Shown piece by piece: positions 25,105-32,981 of a DNA stretch of 47,646 nt; position 1 is the first letter of the stretch, and the number at the start of each line of letters is the position of its first letter. The translations under genes were made by a program, and so were the position numbers. Origin of the DNA: Bacteroidales bacterium (GTDB lineage: Bacteria; Bacteroidota; Bacteroidia; Bacteroidales; UBA932); the NCBI GenBank assembly GCA_024401825.1, contig JAKSKF010000010.1, positions 1-47,646 of the forward strand, in the 5' to 3' direction. The notes beneath the pieces are model-generated. The model worked only from the letters and a program-made list of their open reading frames with translations, had not been told where the DNA came from and searched no databases.

Positions 25105-26124
25105 TCAAAGCAGCAGCATAACGGCAAACACGTACAGCAGGAATCCCTGCATCCTCATCCTGTCCTTGACGGTTCTGCTCAGCATTTCCTCCGTGGGGTT
25201 CTTCCCGTAAAGCTCCTCCAGTTCAGAGTCGTCCGGAAGATTGTTGAAACTCCATTTTCTGATTATCTGCCGGTCAGAGACGTACACCAGGCCGCCGTTC
25301 GACCTGTTCAGGGTCATCAGTGTCCTGCGGTCGACGGCATAGCAGTCCTTTCCGGGGAGCTGCTCCGGAGCCGCCGCGTACAATTGCATCGTGGCATATC
25401 CTGCGGCCTTGGCGGCATTCAGGACCCTGTTCAGTTTTTCAAAATCCTCTCTGTCCATTTTGAGAGGGTCGTAAACGCTTGAGAGAATAATCCTGCCCCG
25501 GAAATCGAGGGTGTCGAGGTATCTTCCTTCCGAATCGCAAAGCGTGAGCAGGGCATCTTCCTGCTGGACCTCCGCGCCTGCATTGAAAGCGGAGAAATCC
25601 ATCATAGGTATTCCCAGGATGGAGTGGACTGCGAACAGGGAGATTGATATGGCGGCTATTCCGGAGGTGGCGTACTTTATTTTCCTGGGGGAGTCAAAGT
25701 CCCTGAAGGGGAGGAATGCATAGCACCACAATGCGTCCAGCACAATGTTCTTGACACAGGTCTGAAGATTGCTCAGGTGGATGGCCTGCCCGAAACAGCC
25801 GCAGTCCATCGGCGGGTTGAATATGGCGAGCAAGGCGGTCACAACGGTGAAGAAACCCAGGAAAGCCGCTGAAAGAATTGCGACGAGCCGCCTCCAGAGC
25901 CCCGTGACAAGCAGTATTCCCAAAAAGGATTCTGCAAGGGCGAGCGCGAATCCCAGCGCTTTCGCCGCCGGAACCAGGAATGCGATGTGCAGGAATTTGA
26001 AGTAATCCTCCATAACCAGGCCGCTGCCGACCGGGTCCATCACCTTGAGAAAACCTGCAACGAAGAAAACGATTCCTATTGCGACTGCGGCGGCCCTGCG
26101 GGTTCCCTTGTAGAAATTCTTCAT
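25105..26124 (-). CDS. DoxX/MauE-like membrane protein, BT_3928 family
   Basis: 339 residues. Four helices in the first ~145 residues (about 10-28, 50-72, 78-98, 118-136) give a DoxX/MauE-like membrane domain with FFVAGFLKVMDPVGSGLVM near the start and MDCGCFGQAI in a loop. One more helix lies at about 155-175 and a hydrophobic tail ends the protein (FLLYVFAVMLLL). Between them is a soluble domain (about 185-315). Bacteroidota relatives carry the name BT_3928 family; the role is not known, perhaps redox-related given MauE likeness. Its start overlaps the tmk stop by 4 bases. Confidence 0.8.
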   Translation of the reverse strand: MKNFYKGTRRAAAVAIGIVFFVAGFLKVMDPVGSGLVMEDYFKFLHIAFLVPAAKALGFALALAESFLGILLVTGLWRRLVAILSAAFLGFFTVVTALLAIFNPPMDCGCFGQAIHLSNLQTCVKNIVLDALWCYAFLPFRDFDSPRKIKYATSGIAAISISLFAVHSILGIPMMDFSAFNAGAEVQQEDALLTLCDSEGRYLDTLDFRGRIILSSVYDPLKMDREDFEKLNRVLNAAKAAGYATMQLYAAAPEQLPGKDCYAVDRRTLMTLNRSNGGLVYVSDRQIIRKWSFNNLPDDSELEELYGKNPTEEMLSRTVKDRMRMQGFLLYVFAVMLLL

Positions 26125-26801
26125 CGAATATAACTGTCTATGATTTCCCTGACTTTGCGGTGGATTGCATCGGGCGGGAGAATATGGCCGTCCGCGTCCG
26201 AACAGTCCACGACCTTGAGTCTCAAATCCCTGCGGGCCTGGTCAAGATAGATTTCCCTGACCCTCTTCTGGAATCCTATGCTGGCCTCGTGTATGTCGGA
26301 GCCTCCCTGGAGGTAATCCCTGTCCGAACCGCTCCTCTGGCTGTGAAGACTTTTTTCCACAAAGTCGAGCGGTACGTTCAGGAATATGTTGAGGTCCGGC
26401 TCAGGAAGATTGAAATCTCCGAATTCCGTGTCCAGAATCCAGTTTCTGACCTGTTCCTCCTCCTCGGGGTCATCCAATTTAGCGCATTGGTAGGCTATGT
26501 TGGAATAAACGTAACGGTCCAGCAGTACGGTCGCGCCGTGCTCCAGAGCGGCCCTGATTCGGGGCGCGGCCCCGTGTCTGTCCTCGGCGAAGAGCAACGC
26601 CACAAGCTGGGGGTGAACCGCATCGATGGGGCCGAACCCGCCGCGAAGGAACTTGCTTATGAGTTCTCCGTAAACGGGCGCGTCATATCGGGGGAAATGT
26701 ATGTATTCCAGGCGGGAACATCTGCTCTCCAGATATTCCTTCAGCTTTTGGACCTGAGTGGATTTGCCTGCTCCGTCCAGACCTTCCAATACGATGAGCA
26801 T
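26121..26801 (-). CDS. tmk: Thymidylate kinase
   Basis: 226 residues. Makes dTDP from dTMP. The P-loop is LEGLDGAGKST (residues 4-14), then YIHFPRYDAPVYGELI, LFAEDRHGAAPRI and the LID-side DRYVYSNIAYQCAK (about 93-106). Motifs are canonical for bacterial Tmk and the length is slightly above the common 205-215. ATG at 26801 lies 7 bases after a minus-strand TATATTTG element, so the message is probably near-leaderless. Coupled to the DoxX-like gene. Confidence 0.95.
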   Translation of the reverse strand: MLIVLEGLDGAGKSTQVQKLKEYLESRCSRLEYIHFPRYDAPVYGELISKFLRGGFGPIDAVHPQLVALLFAEDRHGAAPRIRAALEHGATVLLDRYVYSNIAYQCAKLDDPEEEEQVRNWILDTEFGDFNLPEPDLNIFLNVPLDFVEKSLHSQRSGSDRDYLQGGSDIHEASIGFQKRVREIYLDQARRDLRLKVVDCSDADGHILPPDAIHRKVREIIDSYIR

Positions 26802-26808
26802 ATCAGTG

Positions 26809-26816
26809 CAAATATA
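26809..26816 (-). promoter_or_regulatory. -7 element of tmk
   Basis: Minus-strand TATATTTG, 7 bases from the tmk ATG. It lies in an 18-base word, TGCAAATATATTGATTTT (26808-26825 plus strand), that recurs exactly upstream of the Fur-family gene at 32935-32952. Confidence 0.55.
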
Positions 26817-26829
26817 TTGATTTTTTCTC

Positions 26830-26837
26830 TACTTTTG
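26830..26837 (+). promoter_or_regulatory. -7 element of folP
   Basis: TACTTTTG fits TAnnTTTG. It ends 6 bases before the GTG start of folP at 26844, implying a leaderless message; no clear -33 element. Confidence 0.5.
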
Positions 26838-26843
26838 CAGCGC

Positions 26844-27548
26844 GTGACACAGATAATGGGCATATTGAACCTTTCTCCTGACTCTTTCCAGAAGTCGGGG
26901 ATGGGAGATTTGTCAATACTTGAATCGGAACTGGCCGACATCGTGGACATAGGGGCGGTTTCAACCCGTCCGGGGGCGGATGACGTGAGCGAAGAACAGG
27001 AATGGGCGAGACTCGAGCCTGCAATGGAGAAACTCCGGGAGGGAAGACCGTTCTCCCTTGACACCACCCGCAGTTCCATAGTCCGGAGAGTCTTTTCCCT
27101 GAAGGGAGGTTTTACCGTCAACGACGTTTCCGCGGGGGAACTTGACAGAGAAATGCTCCCGACCGTGGCGGAACTCGGCCTTGGGTACGTCGCAATGCAC
27201 AGGAGGGGAAATCCAAGGACGATGGACCTGCTGTGCGACTATCCTGACGGAGTGATGGCCGAACTTCTGGAATTCTTCCGGGACTTTTCCCTCAGGGCCG
27301 AAAGGGCCGGCTTGCGGGATTGGATACTGGACCCGGGCCTGGGGTTCGCCAAGACTCCCGCCCAGAATATGGAAATCCTTCGAAATCTCGACAGTCTCAG
27401 AGTGTTCGGAAGACCGATTCTGGTCGGCCCTTCGCACAAGCGTTTCACCCGGGGCAGGGAAGGGGAAGTGCTGTCCCTGTGCCGGCGCGCGGACATTGTC
27501 CGTCTGCATCCCGACTGGATTGAAACTTTCCTTCAGACTTCGGAATAG
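26844..27548 (+). CDS. folP: Dihydropteroate synthase
   Basis: 234 residues from GTG 26844 (or ATG 26856). It joins p-aminobenzoate with dihydropterin pyrophosphate in folate synthesis. Motifs: MGILNLSPDSF (residues 5-15), DIGAVSTRPGAD, LDTTRSS, VNDVSAG, MHRRGNPRTM (usual form MHMRG.P.TM), DPGLGFAKTPAQN and GPSHKRFTR. The protein is shorter than the common 270-280 because it begins almost at the first core strand. The open frame extends far upstream through tmk, but codons before 26844 are on the opposite gene and promoter. Its 3' end overlaps the convergent ureohydrolase gene by 16 bases. Confidence 0.92.
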   Translation: MTQIMGILNLSPDSFQKSGMGDLSILESELADIVDIGAVSTRPGADDVSEEQEWARLEPAMEKLREGRPFSLDTTRSSIVRRVFSLKGGFTVNDVSAGELDREMLPTVAELGLGYVAMHRRGNPRTMDLLCDYPDGVMAELLEFFRDFSLRAERAGLRDWILDPGLGFAKTPAQNMEILRNLDSLRVFGRPILVGPSHKRFTRGREGEVLSLCRRADIVRLHPDWIETFLQTSE

Positions 27549-28177
27549 GGGAAAATCCTGCGGAAAAAGACCTTGAGCCTCTCCCGTGTTCTGAGGTTGA
27601 GAGCCAGGTCCCGCGGGCTCGCGCCCCTTGCCAGAGTCAGGCCTCCGCAAATGTCGGCTCCGAGCACCCTGCGTCCTTCGGAACATTCAAGAACGTAATT
27701 CTCAAGTTCTTCCAAGGTCATTGTCCCCTGGTTCCAGTTGGTTTTCACGAAGTCGGTGGAGAGTATGTCCAGGTCCAGGGAAAGATAGACGGGGACGGAA
27801 CTGTCTTCGGGGACGGTGTTGAGGCAGTGGGAGCGCATATGGGGATTGTTCCTCTCAAGCCAGGCCACCCAGTTTCCGCAACTCAGCGCGCTTTCGCAGA
27901 ACGCGCTTTCCCCGTCGTCGCTGTGGTTGTCGAACAGCGCCAGGATGAAAGGTTCCCTCACGCTCCGGAGGAACAGGGCTGTCAGATAGTGATAATCTCC
28001 GCTGTCAATCCAGTGGACCCCGTTCAGAGGATATCCCGACAACTCCCCGGCAATGGCTTCCGCCGATTCTTCCGAACAGAAAGAATTTGTCCCTTCCAAA
28101 GAACGGAAGTCCAGGACGGTTCCGTCGGAGAACTGCTCGTCATCATACAGGTCACTGAATTTCAGCAGGAGGTTCAT
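27533..28177 (-). CDS. Compact arginase/ureohydrolase-like protein
   Basis: 214 residues from ATG 28177, much shorter than typical arginases or agmatinases (about 300). Metal-site motifs are recognisable in the usual order: WIDSGDYHYLT (about 62-72), ALFDNHSDDGES (DxHxD equivalent, about 87-98) and VYLSLDLDILSTDF (about 136-149). So a binuclear metal site is plausible, but the first motif differs from GGDHS. Substrate unknown (a guanidino compound or formimino-glutamate by family). Its ATG overlaps the nadE stop, so both are coupled; it is last in the rubrerythrin operon. Confidence 0.78.
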   Translation of the reverse strand: MNLLLKFSDLYDDEQFSDGTVLDFRSLEGTNSFCSEESAEAIAGELSGYPLNGVHWIDSGDYHYLTALFLRSVREPFILALFDNHSDDGESAFCESALSCGNWVAWLERNNPHMRSHCLNTVPEDSSVPVYLSLDLDILSTDFVKTNWNQGTMTLEELENYVLECSEGRRVLGADICGGLTLARGASPRDLALNLRTRERLKVFFRRIFPYSEV

Positions 28178-28917
28178 TTCAGGTAGGGCTCGAACTTCGG
28201 GGGCATTTCCATCTTGAACAGATTGCCGTTGTGCATCCTGTCGATTTTCTCCCTGACGGCGGGGTCGTCGCATACCCCTGTCCTGATGTACCTGTCCAGG
28301 GTTTCATAACTGAAACCGAACTTCTGTTCATCGCTGCAACTGTGCGGGAGCCCGTCGTCAGGAGTCTTGTCAACCCATTCGGCAGGCAGTCCCATTGCGT
28401 GGCCCATTCCTCTGATTTCCTGTACCGTAAGTCCTCCCAGGGGACTGAAATCACCGGCTCCGTCTCCCCATCTCGTGGCATAGCCTATCCAGTCTTCGGA
28501 CAGGTTGCAGGTGTTCACCACGCGGCCTCCCAGAGACTGTGAAACTGCATACAGCACCGTCATCCTGACTCTCGGAGGGATGTTCTGCTCGCATTGAACG
28601 GAAAATCCTCCTTCCAATGAATCCCGGACAGTATGGAAACTCCTGATTATCTCACCGATGGGGACGCAGACGAACCCTATGCCCAGATACTCGCAAATCT
28701 TGTCGGCGTCGTTCAGACCCTGGCCTTCGGCGGGCATTGCGACTCCGGTGACCTTATCCTTGCCGATGGCTTCCGCGCACAGGGCGGCCGCCACCGTACT
28801 GTCCTTGCCTCCGCTCATGCCCAGGACTGCCCGGCATCCGTTTCCATTGGTACGGAACCAGTCCCTTATCCAAAGGACGCACCGGTCTTTCAGAACAGAG
28901 TAGTCCGGAGACTTCAT
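28174..28917 (-). CDS. nadE: NH3-dependent NAD+ synthetase
   Basis: 247 residues, so it lacks the N-terminal glutaminase domain and should use free ammonia. The ATP-pyrophosphatase loop is GMSGGKDSTVAAAL (about 33-46). Further motifs are NIPPRVRMTVLYAVSQ, NTCNLSEDWIGYATRWGDGA and LPAEWVDKTPDDGLPHS. It amidates nicotinate adenine dinucleotide to NAD+. Both ends overlap neighbours by 4 bases: the unknown exported protein upstream and the ureohydrolase downstream. Confidence 0.94.
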   Translation of the reverse strand: MKSPDYSVLKDRCVLWIRDWFRTNGNGCRAVLGMSGGKDSTVAAALCAEAIGKDKVTGVAMPAEGQGLNDADKICEYLGIGFVCVPIGEIIRSFHTVRDSLEGGFSVQCEQNIPPRVRMTVLYAVSQSLGGRVVNTCNLSEDWIGYATRWGDGAGDFSPLGGLTVQEIRGMGHAMGLPAEWVDKTPDDGLPHSCSDEQKFGFSYETLDRYIRTGVCDDPAVREKIDRMHNGNLFKMEMPPKFEPYLK

Positions 28918-29558
28918 TTCTTGATAACTATCTTGGTCTCGGGTGTCCCGGGAGCTCCCTCGACTGATTTGTAGAGCACGAACTCGTTGGTGTTGACATC
29001 AAAGCAGTAGGAGCATTTCCAGGCTCCCGCAAAGGCTCCTACGTTGGTGTTGACTATATGTGTGACGGTGAACCCGTCAATGGTTTCGGTCCCTTTGTCG
29101 GTGCTTTTCAGGGTGAACCGGTCCACCTCGGTGGGACGTATTACCTGAATCCTGAAGTCCTTCTTGCCTTTCAGGAACTTCAGCCCGTTTATTTCGGGAT
29201 TCTGATACCAGGGGTCTCCGCTGCTCTTCTCGGTCTTGTCCACATTCTTGCCTCTCACCTTGCCCTTGAAGTGGAACAGCCCGTCTTTCAGGGTGACTGT
29301 CACGTCGGTGTCCTTTTCAGGGTTGACTATCCTCAGCGCGGTGGTCATCCTGGCGGAGTTCATAGTGTGAATCTCATATTTGTTCCCTTCACCGAATCTG
29401 GCTTCGAATCCTCCGGGGATGCTCTTTTCCGATATGGTCATAGTGGAAATGAATTTATCTCCCCTGGTTTTGGTGAAGTAGCGTGTCTCGGCCGATGCTG
29501 ACGCTGTGAAGAATATTGCGGCGGCCACGGCCACGACGGTCATAATAGATGATTTCAT
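28914..29558 (-). CDS. Exported protein, function unknown
   Basis: 214 residues from ATG 29558. A signal peptide (MKSSIMTVVAVAAAIFFTAS, probable cut after ASA) precedes a mainly beta-strand protein with many Lys and Thr (YFTKTRGDKFISTMTISEKS near the mature start). A CSYC pair lies near residue 180 (GAWKCSYCFDVNTNEF). I do not recognise the family. It overlaps both the PCMD gene upstream and nadE downstream by 4 bases, so it is translated as part of the rubrerythrin-nadE operon. Confidence 0.75.
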   Translation of the reverse strand: MKSSIMTVVAVAAAIFFTASASAETRYFTKTRGDKFISTMTISEKSIPGGFEARFGEGNKYEIHTMNSARMTTALRIVNPEKDTDVTVTLKDGLFHFKGKVRGKNVDKTEKSSGDPWYQNPEINGLKFLKGKKDFRIQVIRPTEVDRFTLKSTDKGTETIDGFTVTHIVNTNVGAFAGAWKCSYCFDVNTNEFVLYKSVEGAPGTPETKIVIKK

Positions 29559-30499
29559 TGATATTCCAGTTTGATGTTGTCTAACCAAAGTATGTTGCCC
29601 AGTTCTCCCCGGAAAGAGCCTGCGCTTCCCGACGTGAAGGACAATATGGCGTGGGTTACGCTGTCCGTCGCGTCTCCCCATTCTTCCAGGATAGGCTTGG
29701 ACTCGCCTTTGCCGTTGACGGCATAAAGGCTCGCCTTGCCCTGAATCAGGCCCATATAGTCCCTGTATGCAGGGGATTTGCGCGCATCGCCGTAGATGAC
29801 GGGGACGCGGAATCCCTCAATCCATTTTCCGGAACTCTTTTCTATCCTGCAGAAGGCGGTTCCCACCCTCCTGGCGTGTATGTTGCCGTCCTCGTCTTCC
29901 CAACGGTGCTGGAGGATGAACATCACGGTCTCCGGGTCTGTGCCGGGAACAAGTTTTCTTCCGTCATATATCTTTCCGCTGTTGGGCACGACGGACTTGT
30001 AATCGAAAACCAGGGCCGAGGGCTTCTTCGTGAACGGAATTCCCCAGTCCATATTGGAATAGGGGTTGCTTGTGGAACTGATTGGTTCCAGGATTCGACC
30101 CCAGAAGATTGACCCCTGCGCAAGCACCTTGATGTTGATTATGCCCGCCGCCTTGCATTCGACCATCTTGGTCTCAAGCCTTGCGCAGGTCCCGTCGGGC
30201 CCTTTCTCAGGGCTGACGGAACAGGTGACCTTGGTCACTCCCGCAACTACGGCATAGGTGTTTGAACTCGCCCAGATGGTCTTGTTGTAACTGTAGGGCT
30301 TGTTCGCCCTTATGGTGTCCCTCGGGCCTATGACATAGTGGGTCCTGGTTTCTCCACCCAGAATCCCGGACTCCCTGATAAGGCGTATGGTCCAACTTTC
30401 AAAGTTTCCGTATCTGACGTTCTCGAATTTCTGGGCGTCTGCTGTCTGCCACAGGAGGGTAAGGGCTGATACAAACAGCGCCGTCTTCAATCCCTTCAA
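29555..30499 (-). CDS. Exported PCMD-like protein
   Basis: 314 residues with a signal peptide (MKGLKTALFVSALTLLWQTA, cut near ADA-QK). The mature part opens with NVRYGNFESWTIRLI and ends with GELGNILWLDNIKLEYQ, and contains LVFDYKSVVP and FRVPVIYGD. This pattern fits the PCMD (putative carbohydrate metabolism) beta-sandwich family of Bacteroidota, whose real activity is not established. Starts 12 bases after the rubrerythrin stop and overlaps the following unknown gene by 4 bases. Confidence 0.65.
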   Translation of the reverse strand: MKGLKTALFVSALTLLWQTADAQKFENVRYGNFESWTIRLIRESGILGGETRTHYVIGPRDTIRANKPYSYNKTIWASSNTYAVVAGVTKVTCSVSPEKGPDGTCARLETKMVECKAAGIINIKVLAQGSIFWGRILEPISSTSNPYSNMDWGIPFTKKPSALVFDYKSVVPNSGKIYDGRKLVPGTDPETVMFILQHRWEDEDGNIHARRVGTAFCRIEKSSGKWIEGFRVPVIYGDARKSPAYRDYMGLIQGKASLYAVNGKGESKPILEEWGDATDSVTHAILSFTSGSAGSFRGELGNILWLDNIKLEYQ

Positions 30500-30511
30500 G
30501 TCGCGGCTGCA

Positions 30512-31054
30512 TCAAAAGTTGTCCATATGGATTTCGAAGTAACTCCGGGGATGCGCGCAGGTAGGGCATACCTCGGGAGCGGCCTCGCCTACGACTATGT
30601 GGCCGCAGTTCCTGCATTCCCAAACCTTTACGCTGGATTTTCTGAAGACCTCCTCGGCCTCTACGTTCTTGAGCAGAGCGCGGTAGCGTTCCTCGTGACG
30701 TTTTTCGATAGCCGCCACCAGACGGAACTTCCTTGCCAGTTCGGGGAATCCTTCAGCTTCCGCCGTCTTTGCAAATCCCTCGTACATATCTGTCCATTCG
30801 TAGTTTTCCCCATCTGCGGCCGCGGCAAGGTTCTGCGCGGTGTCGCCTATTCCCTGAAGCTCCTTGAACCAGAGTTTGGCGTGCTCCTTTTCGTTGTCTG
30901 CGGTCTGCAGGAAGAGCGCAGCAATCTGCTCGAATCCTTCCTTCTTTGCCTTAGATGCGAAGTAGGTGTACTTGTTGCGGGCCTGTGACTCTCCCGCGAA
31001 TGCGGCCTCAAGATTCTTTTCCGTCTGAGTGCCTGAATATTTGGTCTTTCCCAT
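30512..31054 (-). CDS. Rubrerythrin
   Basis: 180 residues. The N-terminal four-helix di-iron domain has [19 protein letters not shown] (about 19-37), [10 protein letters not shown] and the late EKRHEERY. The C-terminal rubredoxin-like domain (about 143-175) has CRNCG and CPTCAHPRS for one FeS4 iron. It reduces hydrogen peroxide in anaerobes. First gene of an operon with PCMD, an unknown exported protein, nadE and a ureohydrolase. A PerR-box-like sequence lies 22-36 bases upstream of the ATG. Confidence 0.94.
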   Translation of the reverse strand: MGKTKYSGTQTEKNLEAAFAGESQARNKYTYFASKAKKEGFEQIAALFLQTADNEKEHAKLWFKELQGIGDTAQNLAAAADGENYEWTDMYEGFAKTAEAEGFPELARKFRLVAAIEKRHEERYRALLKNVEAEEVFRKSSVKVWECRNCGHIVVGEAAPEVCPTCAHPRSYFEIHMDNF

Positions 31055-31075
31055 ATAGTTGAAGAATTTGGTTTG

Positions 31076-31090
31076 TTATAAATTTTACAA
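31076..31090. promoter_or_regulatory. PerR/Fur-box-like sequence between rubrerythrin and the C4-dicarboxylate transporter
   Basis: TTATAAATTTTACAA resembles the PerR box TTATAATnATTATAA at about 12 of 14 fixed positions. It is in the AT-rich divergent gap (31055-31169), nearest the rubrerythrin start. A Fur-family gene lies 1.4 kb away. AT-rich sequence makes chance matches easy. Confidence 0.35.
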
Positions 31091-31169
31091 TTTCAAAATT
31101 GGCTATTTTTATTTAATTTTCCAATCAAAAAAAATAAATTGGGTATATTTACAGGCCAAGAATTACATT

Positions 31170-32477
31170 ATGATGTTTATTGTACAACTATTTATAGTGC
31201 TTGCCGCGCTGTACGTGGGGTCCAGATTCGGAAGTCTGGCTCTCGGCGCAATCAGCGGCATAGCCCTGGCCATACTGGTATTCGGATTCGGGTTGCAGCC
31301 CGGGACCCCTCCGACAGACGTAATCTACATCATAATAGCGGCTGTCACCTGCGCCGGGATGCTCCACGCGGCCGGAGGAATGGACTGGATGATACAGCTT
31401 GCGGAAAAACTCCTGCGCAGACATCCTTCCCACATTACTTTCCTGGCGCCCTTCTGCACGTTCCTGCTTACGGTCCTGGTGGGAACCGGACACGTGGTAT
31501 ATACGCTGATGCCCATAATCGTGGATGTCTCCATCAAGAACGGCATCCGGCCTGAAAGGCCGTGCGGTGTGGCTTCCGTGGCCTCCCAGGTTGGAATCAC
31601 CTGTTCCCCCATCGCGGCCGCCGTGGTTTCTTTCGTGATGATATCGTCCGGCTACGGTTATGACGTCTCCATCCTTCAGGTCGTGGCTATCACCATTCCC
31701 GCGAGCCTGGCGGGCCTGTTTGCAGCCTCCCTGTTTTCCGCGCACAGGGGAAAGGACCTGGACAAGGACCCCGAATTCCAGAAAAAAATCGCCGACCCGG
31801 AGCAGAGAGCCTTCATCTATGGGAATTCCTCATCTCTGCTGGGCTCCGAAATATCCAAGTCAGCAAAGCGGTCCGTCTTCATTTTCGTCGGAGCGATACT
31901 CTCCATCGTGATTCTGGCCGCATCCGGCTTCAAGGCCGTCCCGATGAACGTCATCATCCAGATAATAATGCTTGTCGCCGCCGCGGCAATGATTGTCTTC
32001 TGCAAGGCAAGCCCCAGGAAGGCGGTCGCCGGTACGGTCTGGCAGAGCGGAATGGTGGCGGTGATTGCCATCTACGGGATAGCCTGGATGGCTGACACTT
32101 TCTTCTCCAACTACACGGAACTCTTCAAGACGGCCCTGGGCGGTTTCGTCGAGCAGTATCCCTGGGCCATCGCCTTCGTGTTCTTCGCAGTTTCAGCGCT
32201 GACCAATACACAGGGAGGGACCGTGGTGGCAATGCTGCCCCTGGCTTATTCGCTGGGGGTTCCCGGATATGTCCTGGTGGGCCTTCTCCCCAGCGTTTAC
32301 GGATACTTCGTGATTCCCAACTATCCTTCGGACATCGCCACGGTCAACTTCGACCGTACCGGAACGACAAGAATAGGAAAGTATCTGCTGAACCACAGCT
32401 TTATCATCCCGGGTCTGATAAGCGTCTCGGTGGCTTGTGGCGTAGGTCTGCTCCTGTCCGGGATTTTCCTGAAATAA
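31170..32477 (+). CDS. Anaerobic C4-dicarboxylate transporter (Dcu family)
   Basis: 435 residues from ATG 31170; the frame opens earlier, but codons 31059-31169 are AT-rich promoter sequence. About ten to twelve membrane helices. Hallmark segments are AAGGMDWMIQLAEKLLRRHP, FLLTVLVGTGHVVYTLMPII, VASQVGITCSPIAAAVV and NYPSDIATVNFDRTGTTRIG, characteristic of DcuA/DcuB. It exchanges fumarate, malate or aspartate for succinate during fumarate respiration. A TATATTTA sequence at 31144-31151 may be its -7 element. Its stop lies 2 bases from that of the convergent Fur-family gene. Confidence 0.93.
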   Translation: MMFIVQLFIVLAALYVGSRFGSLALGAISGIALAILVFGFGLQPGTPPTDVIYIIIAAVTCAGMLHAAGGMDWMIQLAEKLLRRHPSHITFLAPFCTFLLTVLVGTGHVVYTLMPIIVDVSIKNGIRPERPCGVASVASQVGITCSPIAAAVVSFVMISSGYGYDVSILQVVAITIPASLAGLFAASLFSAHRGKDLDKDPEFQKKIADPEQRAFIYGNSSSLLGSEISKSAKRSVFIFVGAILSIVILAASGFKAVPMNVIIQIIMLVAAAAMIVFCKASPRKAVAGTVWQSGMVAVIAIYGIAWMADTFFSNYTELFKTALGGFVEQYPWAIAFVFFAVSALTNTQGGTVVAMLPLAYSLGVPGYVLVGLLPSVYGYFVIPNYPSDIATVNFDRTGTTRIGKYLLNHSFIIPGLISVSVACGVGLLLSGIFLK

Positions 32478-32479
32478 TT

Positions 32480-32911
32480 TCAGCCCCGCCGCTTTCCGGC
32501 ACATTCACGGCACACACCCTTGACGGTAAGTTCCGTGGAGCGGATTTCGTATCCGGAGGGGAGAGTCACGGCAGGGATGCCGATGTCCTCGAAGCAGAAG
32601 GTCCGGCCGCAAACCTCACAATGGAAATGAAGGTGTTCGTCAGTGTCGGGCCCGTCGTGCGGGGCGCGGCATACCTCATATCGCACGCCTTCCGGGCCTC
32701 CGTCCAGGGTGTGAAGCAGGCCGCTCTCCTTCATAACCATCAGGCAACGGAAAATGCTGGACTTGTCCAGGGTGCTGACCTCGTTCTCTATTTCCTTCGC
32801 CGACATAGGCCCCGGACTCCGCAGGAGAGCGTCCAGAACAATTATCCTGTTGGCGGTGACTTTGATTCCGGAATTCTCGAGAAGTTCTGCGCTGATATCC
32901 TTGCTGGTCAT
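32480..32911 (-). CDS. Fur family metal-responsive regulator (Fur/PerR/Zur type)
   Basis: 143 residues from ATG 32911; an earlier ATG at 32938 overlaps the -7 element and is rejected. Winged-helix N-terminus (VTANRIIVLDALLRSPG, LDKSSIFRCLMVMKESGLL) and a dimerisation/metal domain with DEHLHFHCEVCGRTFCFED and a final CREC. The two Cys-x2-Cys pairs form a structural zinc site; His residues in HLHFH are the likely regulatory site. Which metal or peroxide it senses cannot be read off. It lies between the transporter and argH, 70 bases from the latter's stop. Confidence 0.88.
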   Translation of the reverse strand: MTSKDISAELLENSGIKVTANRIIVLDALLRSPGPMSAKEIENEVSTLDKSSIFRCLMVMKESGLLHTLDGGPEGVRYEVCRAPHDGPDTDEHLHFHCEVCGRTFCFEDIGIPAVTLPSGYEIRSTELTVKGVCRECAGKRRG

Positions 32912-32935
32912 GATACGGGGTCTGGGTATATGCTG

Positions 32936-32943
32936 CAAATATA
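32936..32943 (-). promoter_or_regulatory. -7 element of the Fur-family gene
   Basis: Minus-strand TATATTTG, 24 bases before the ATG at 32911. It is inside the 18-base word shared with the tmk/folP intergenic region. Confidence 0.5.
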
Positions 32944-32981
32944 TTGATTTTCCGGTAAATGACGGCGTTTGCTTCCGGCGG

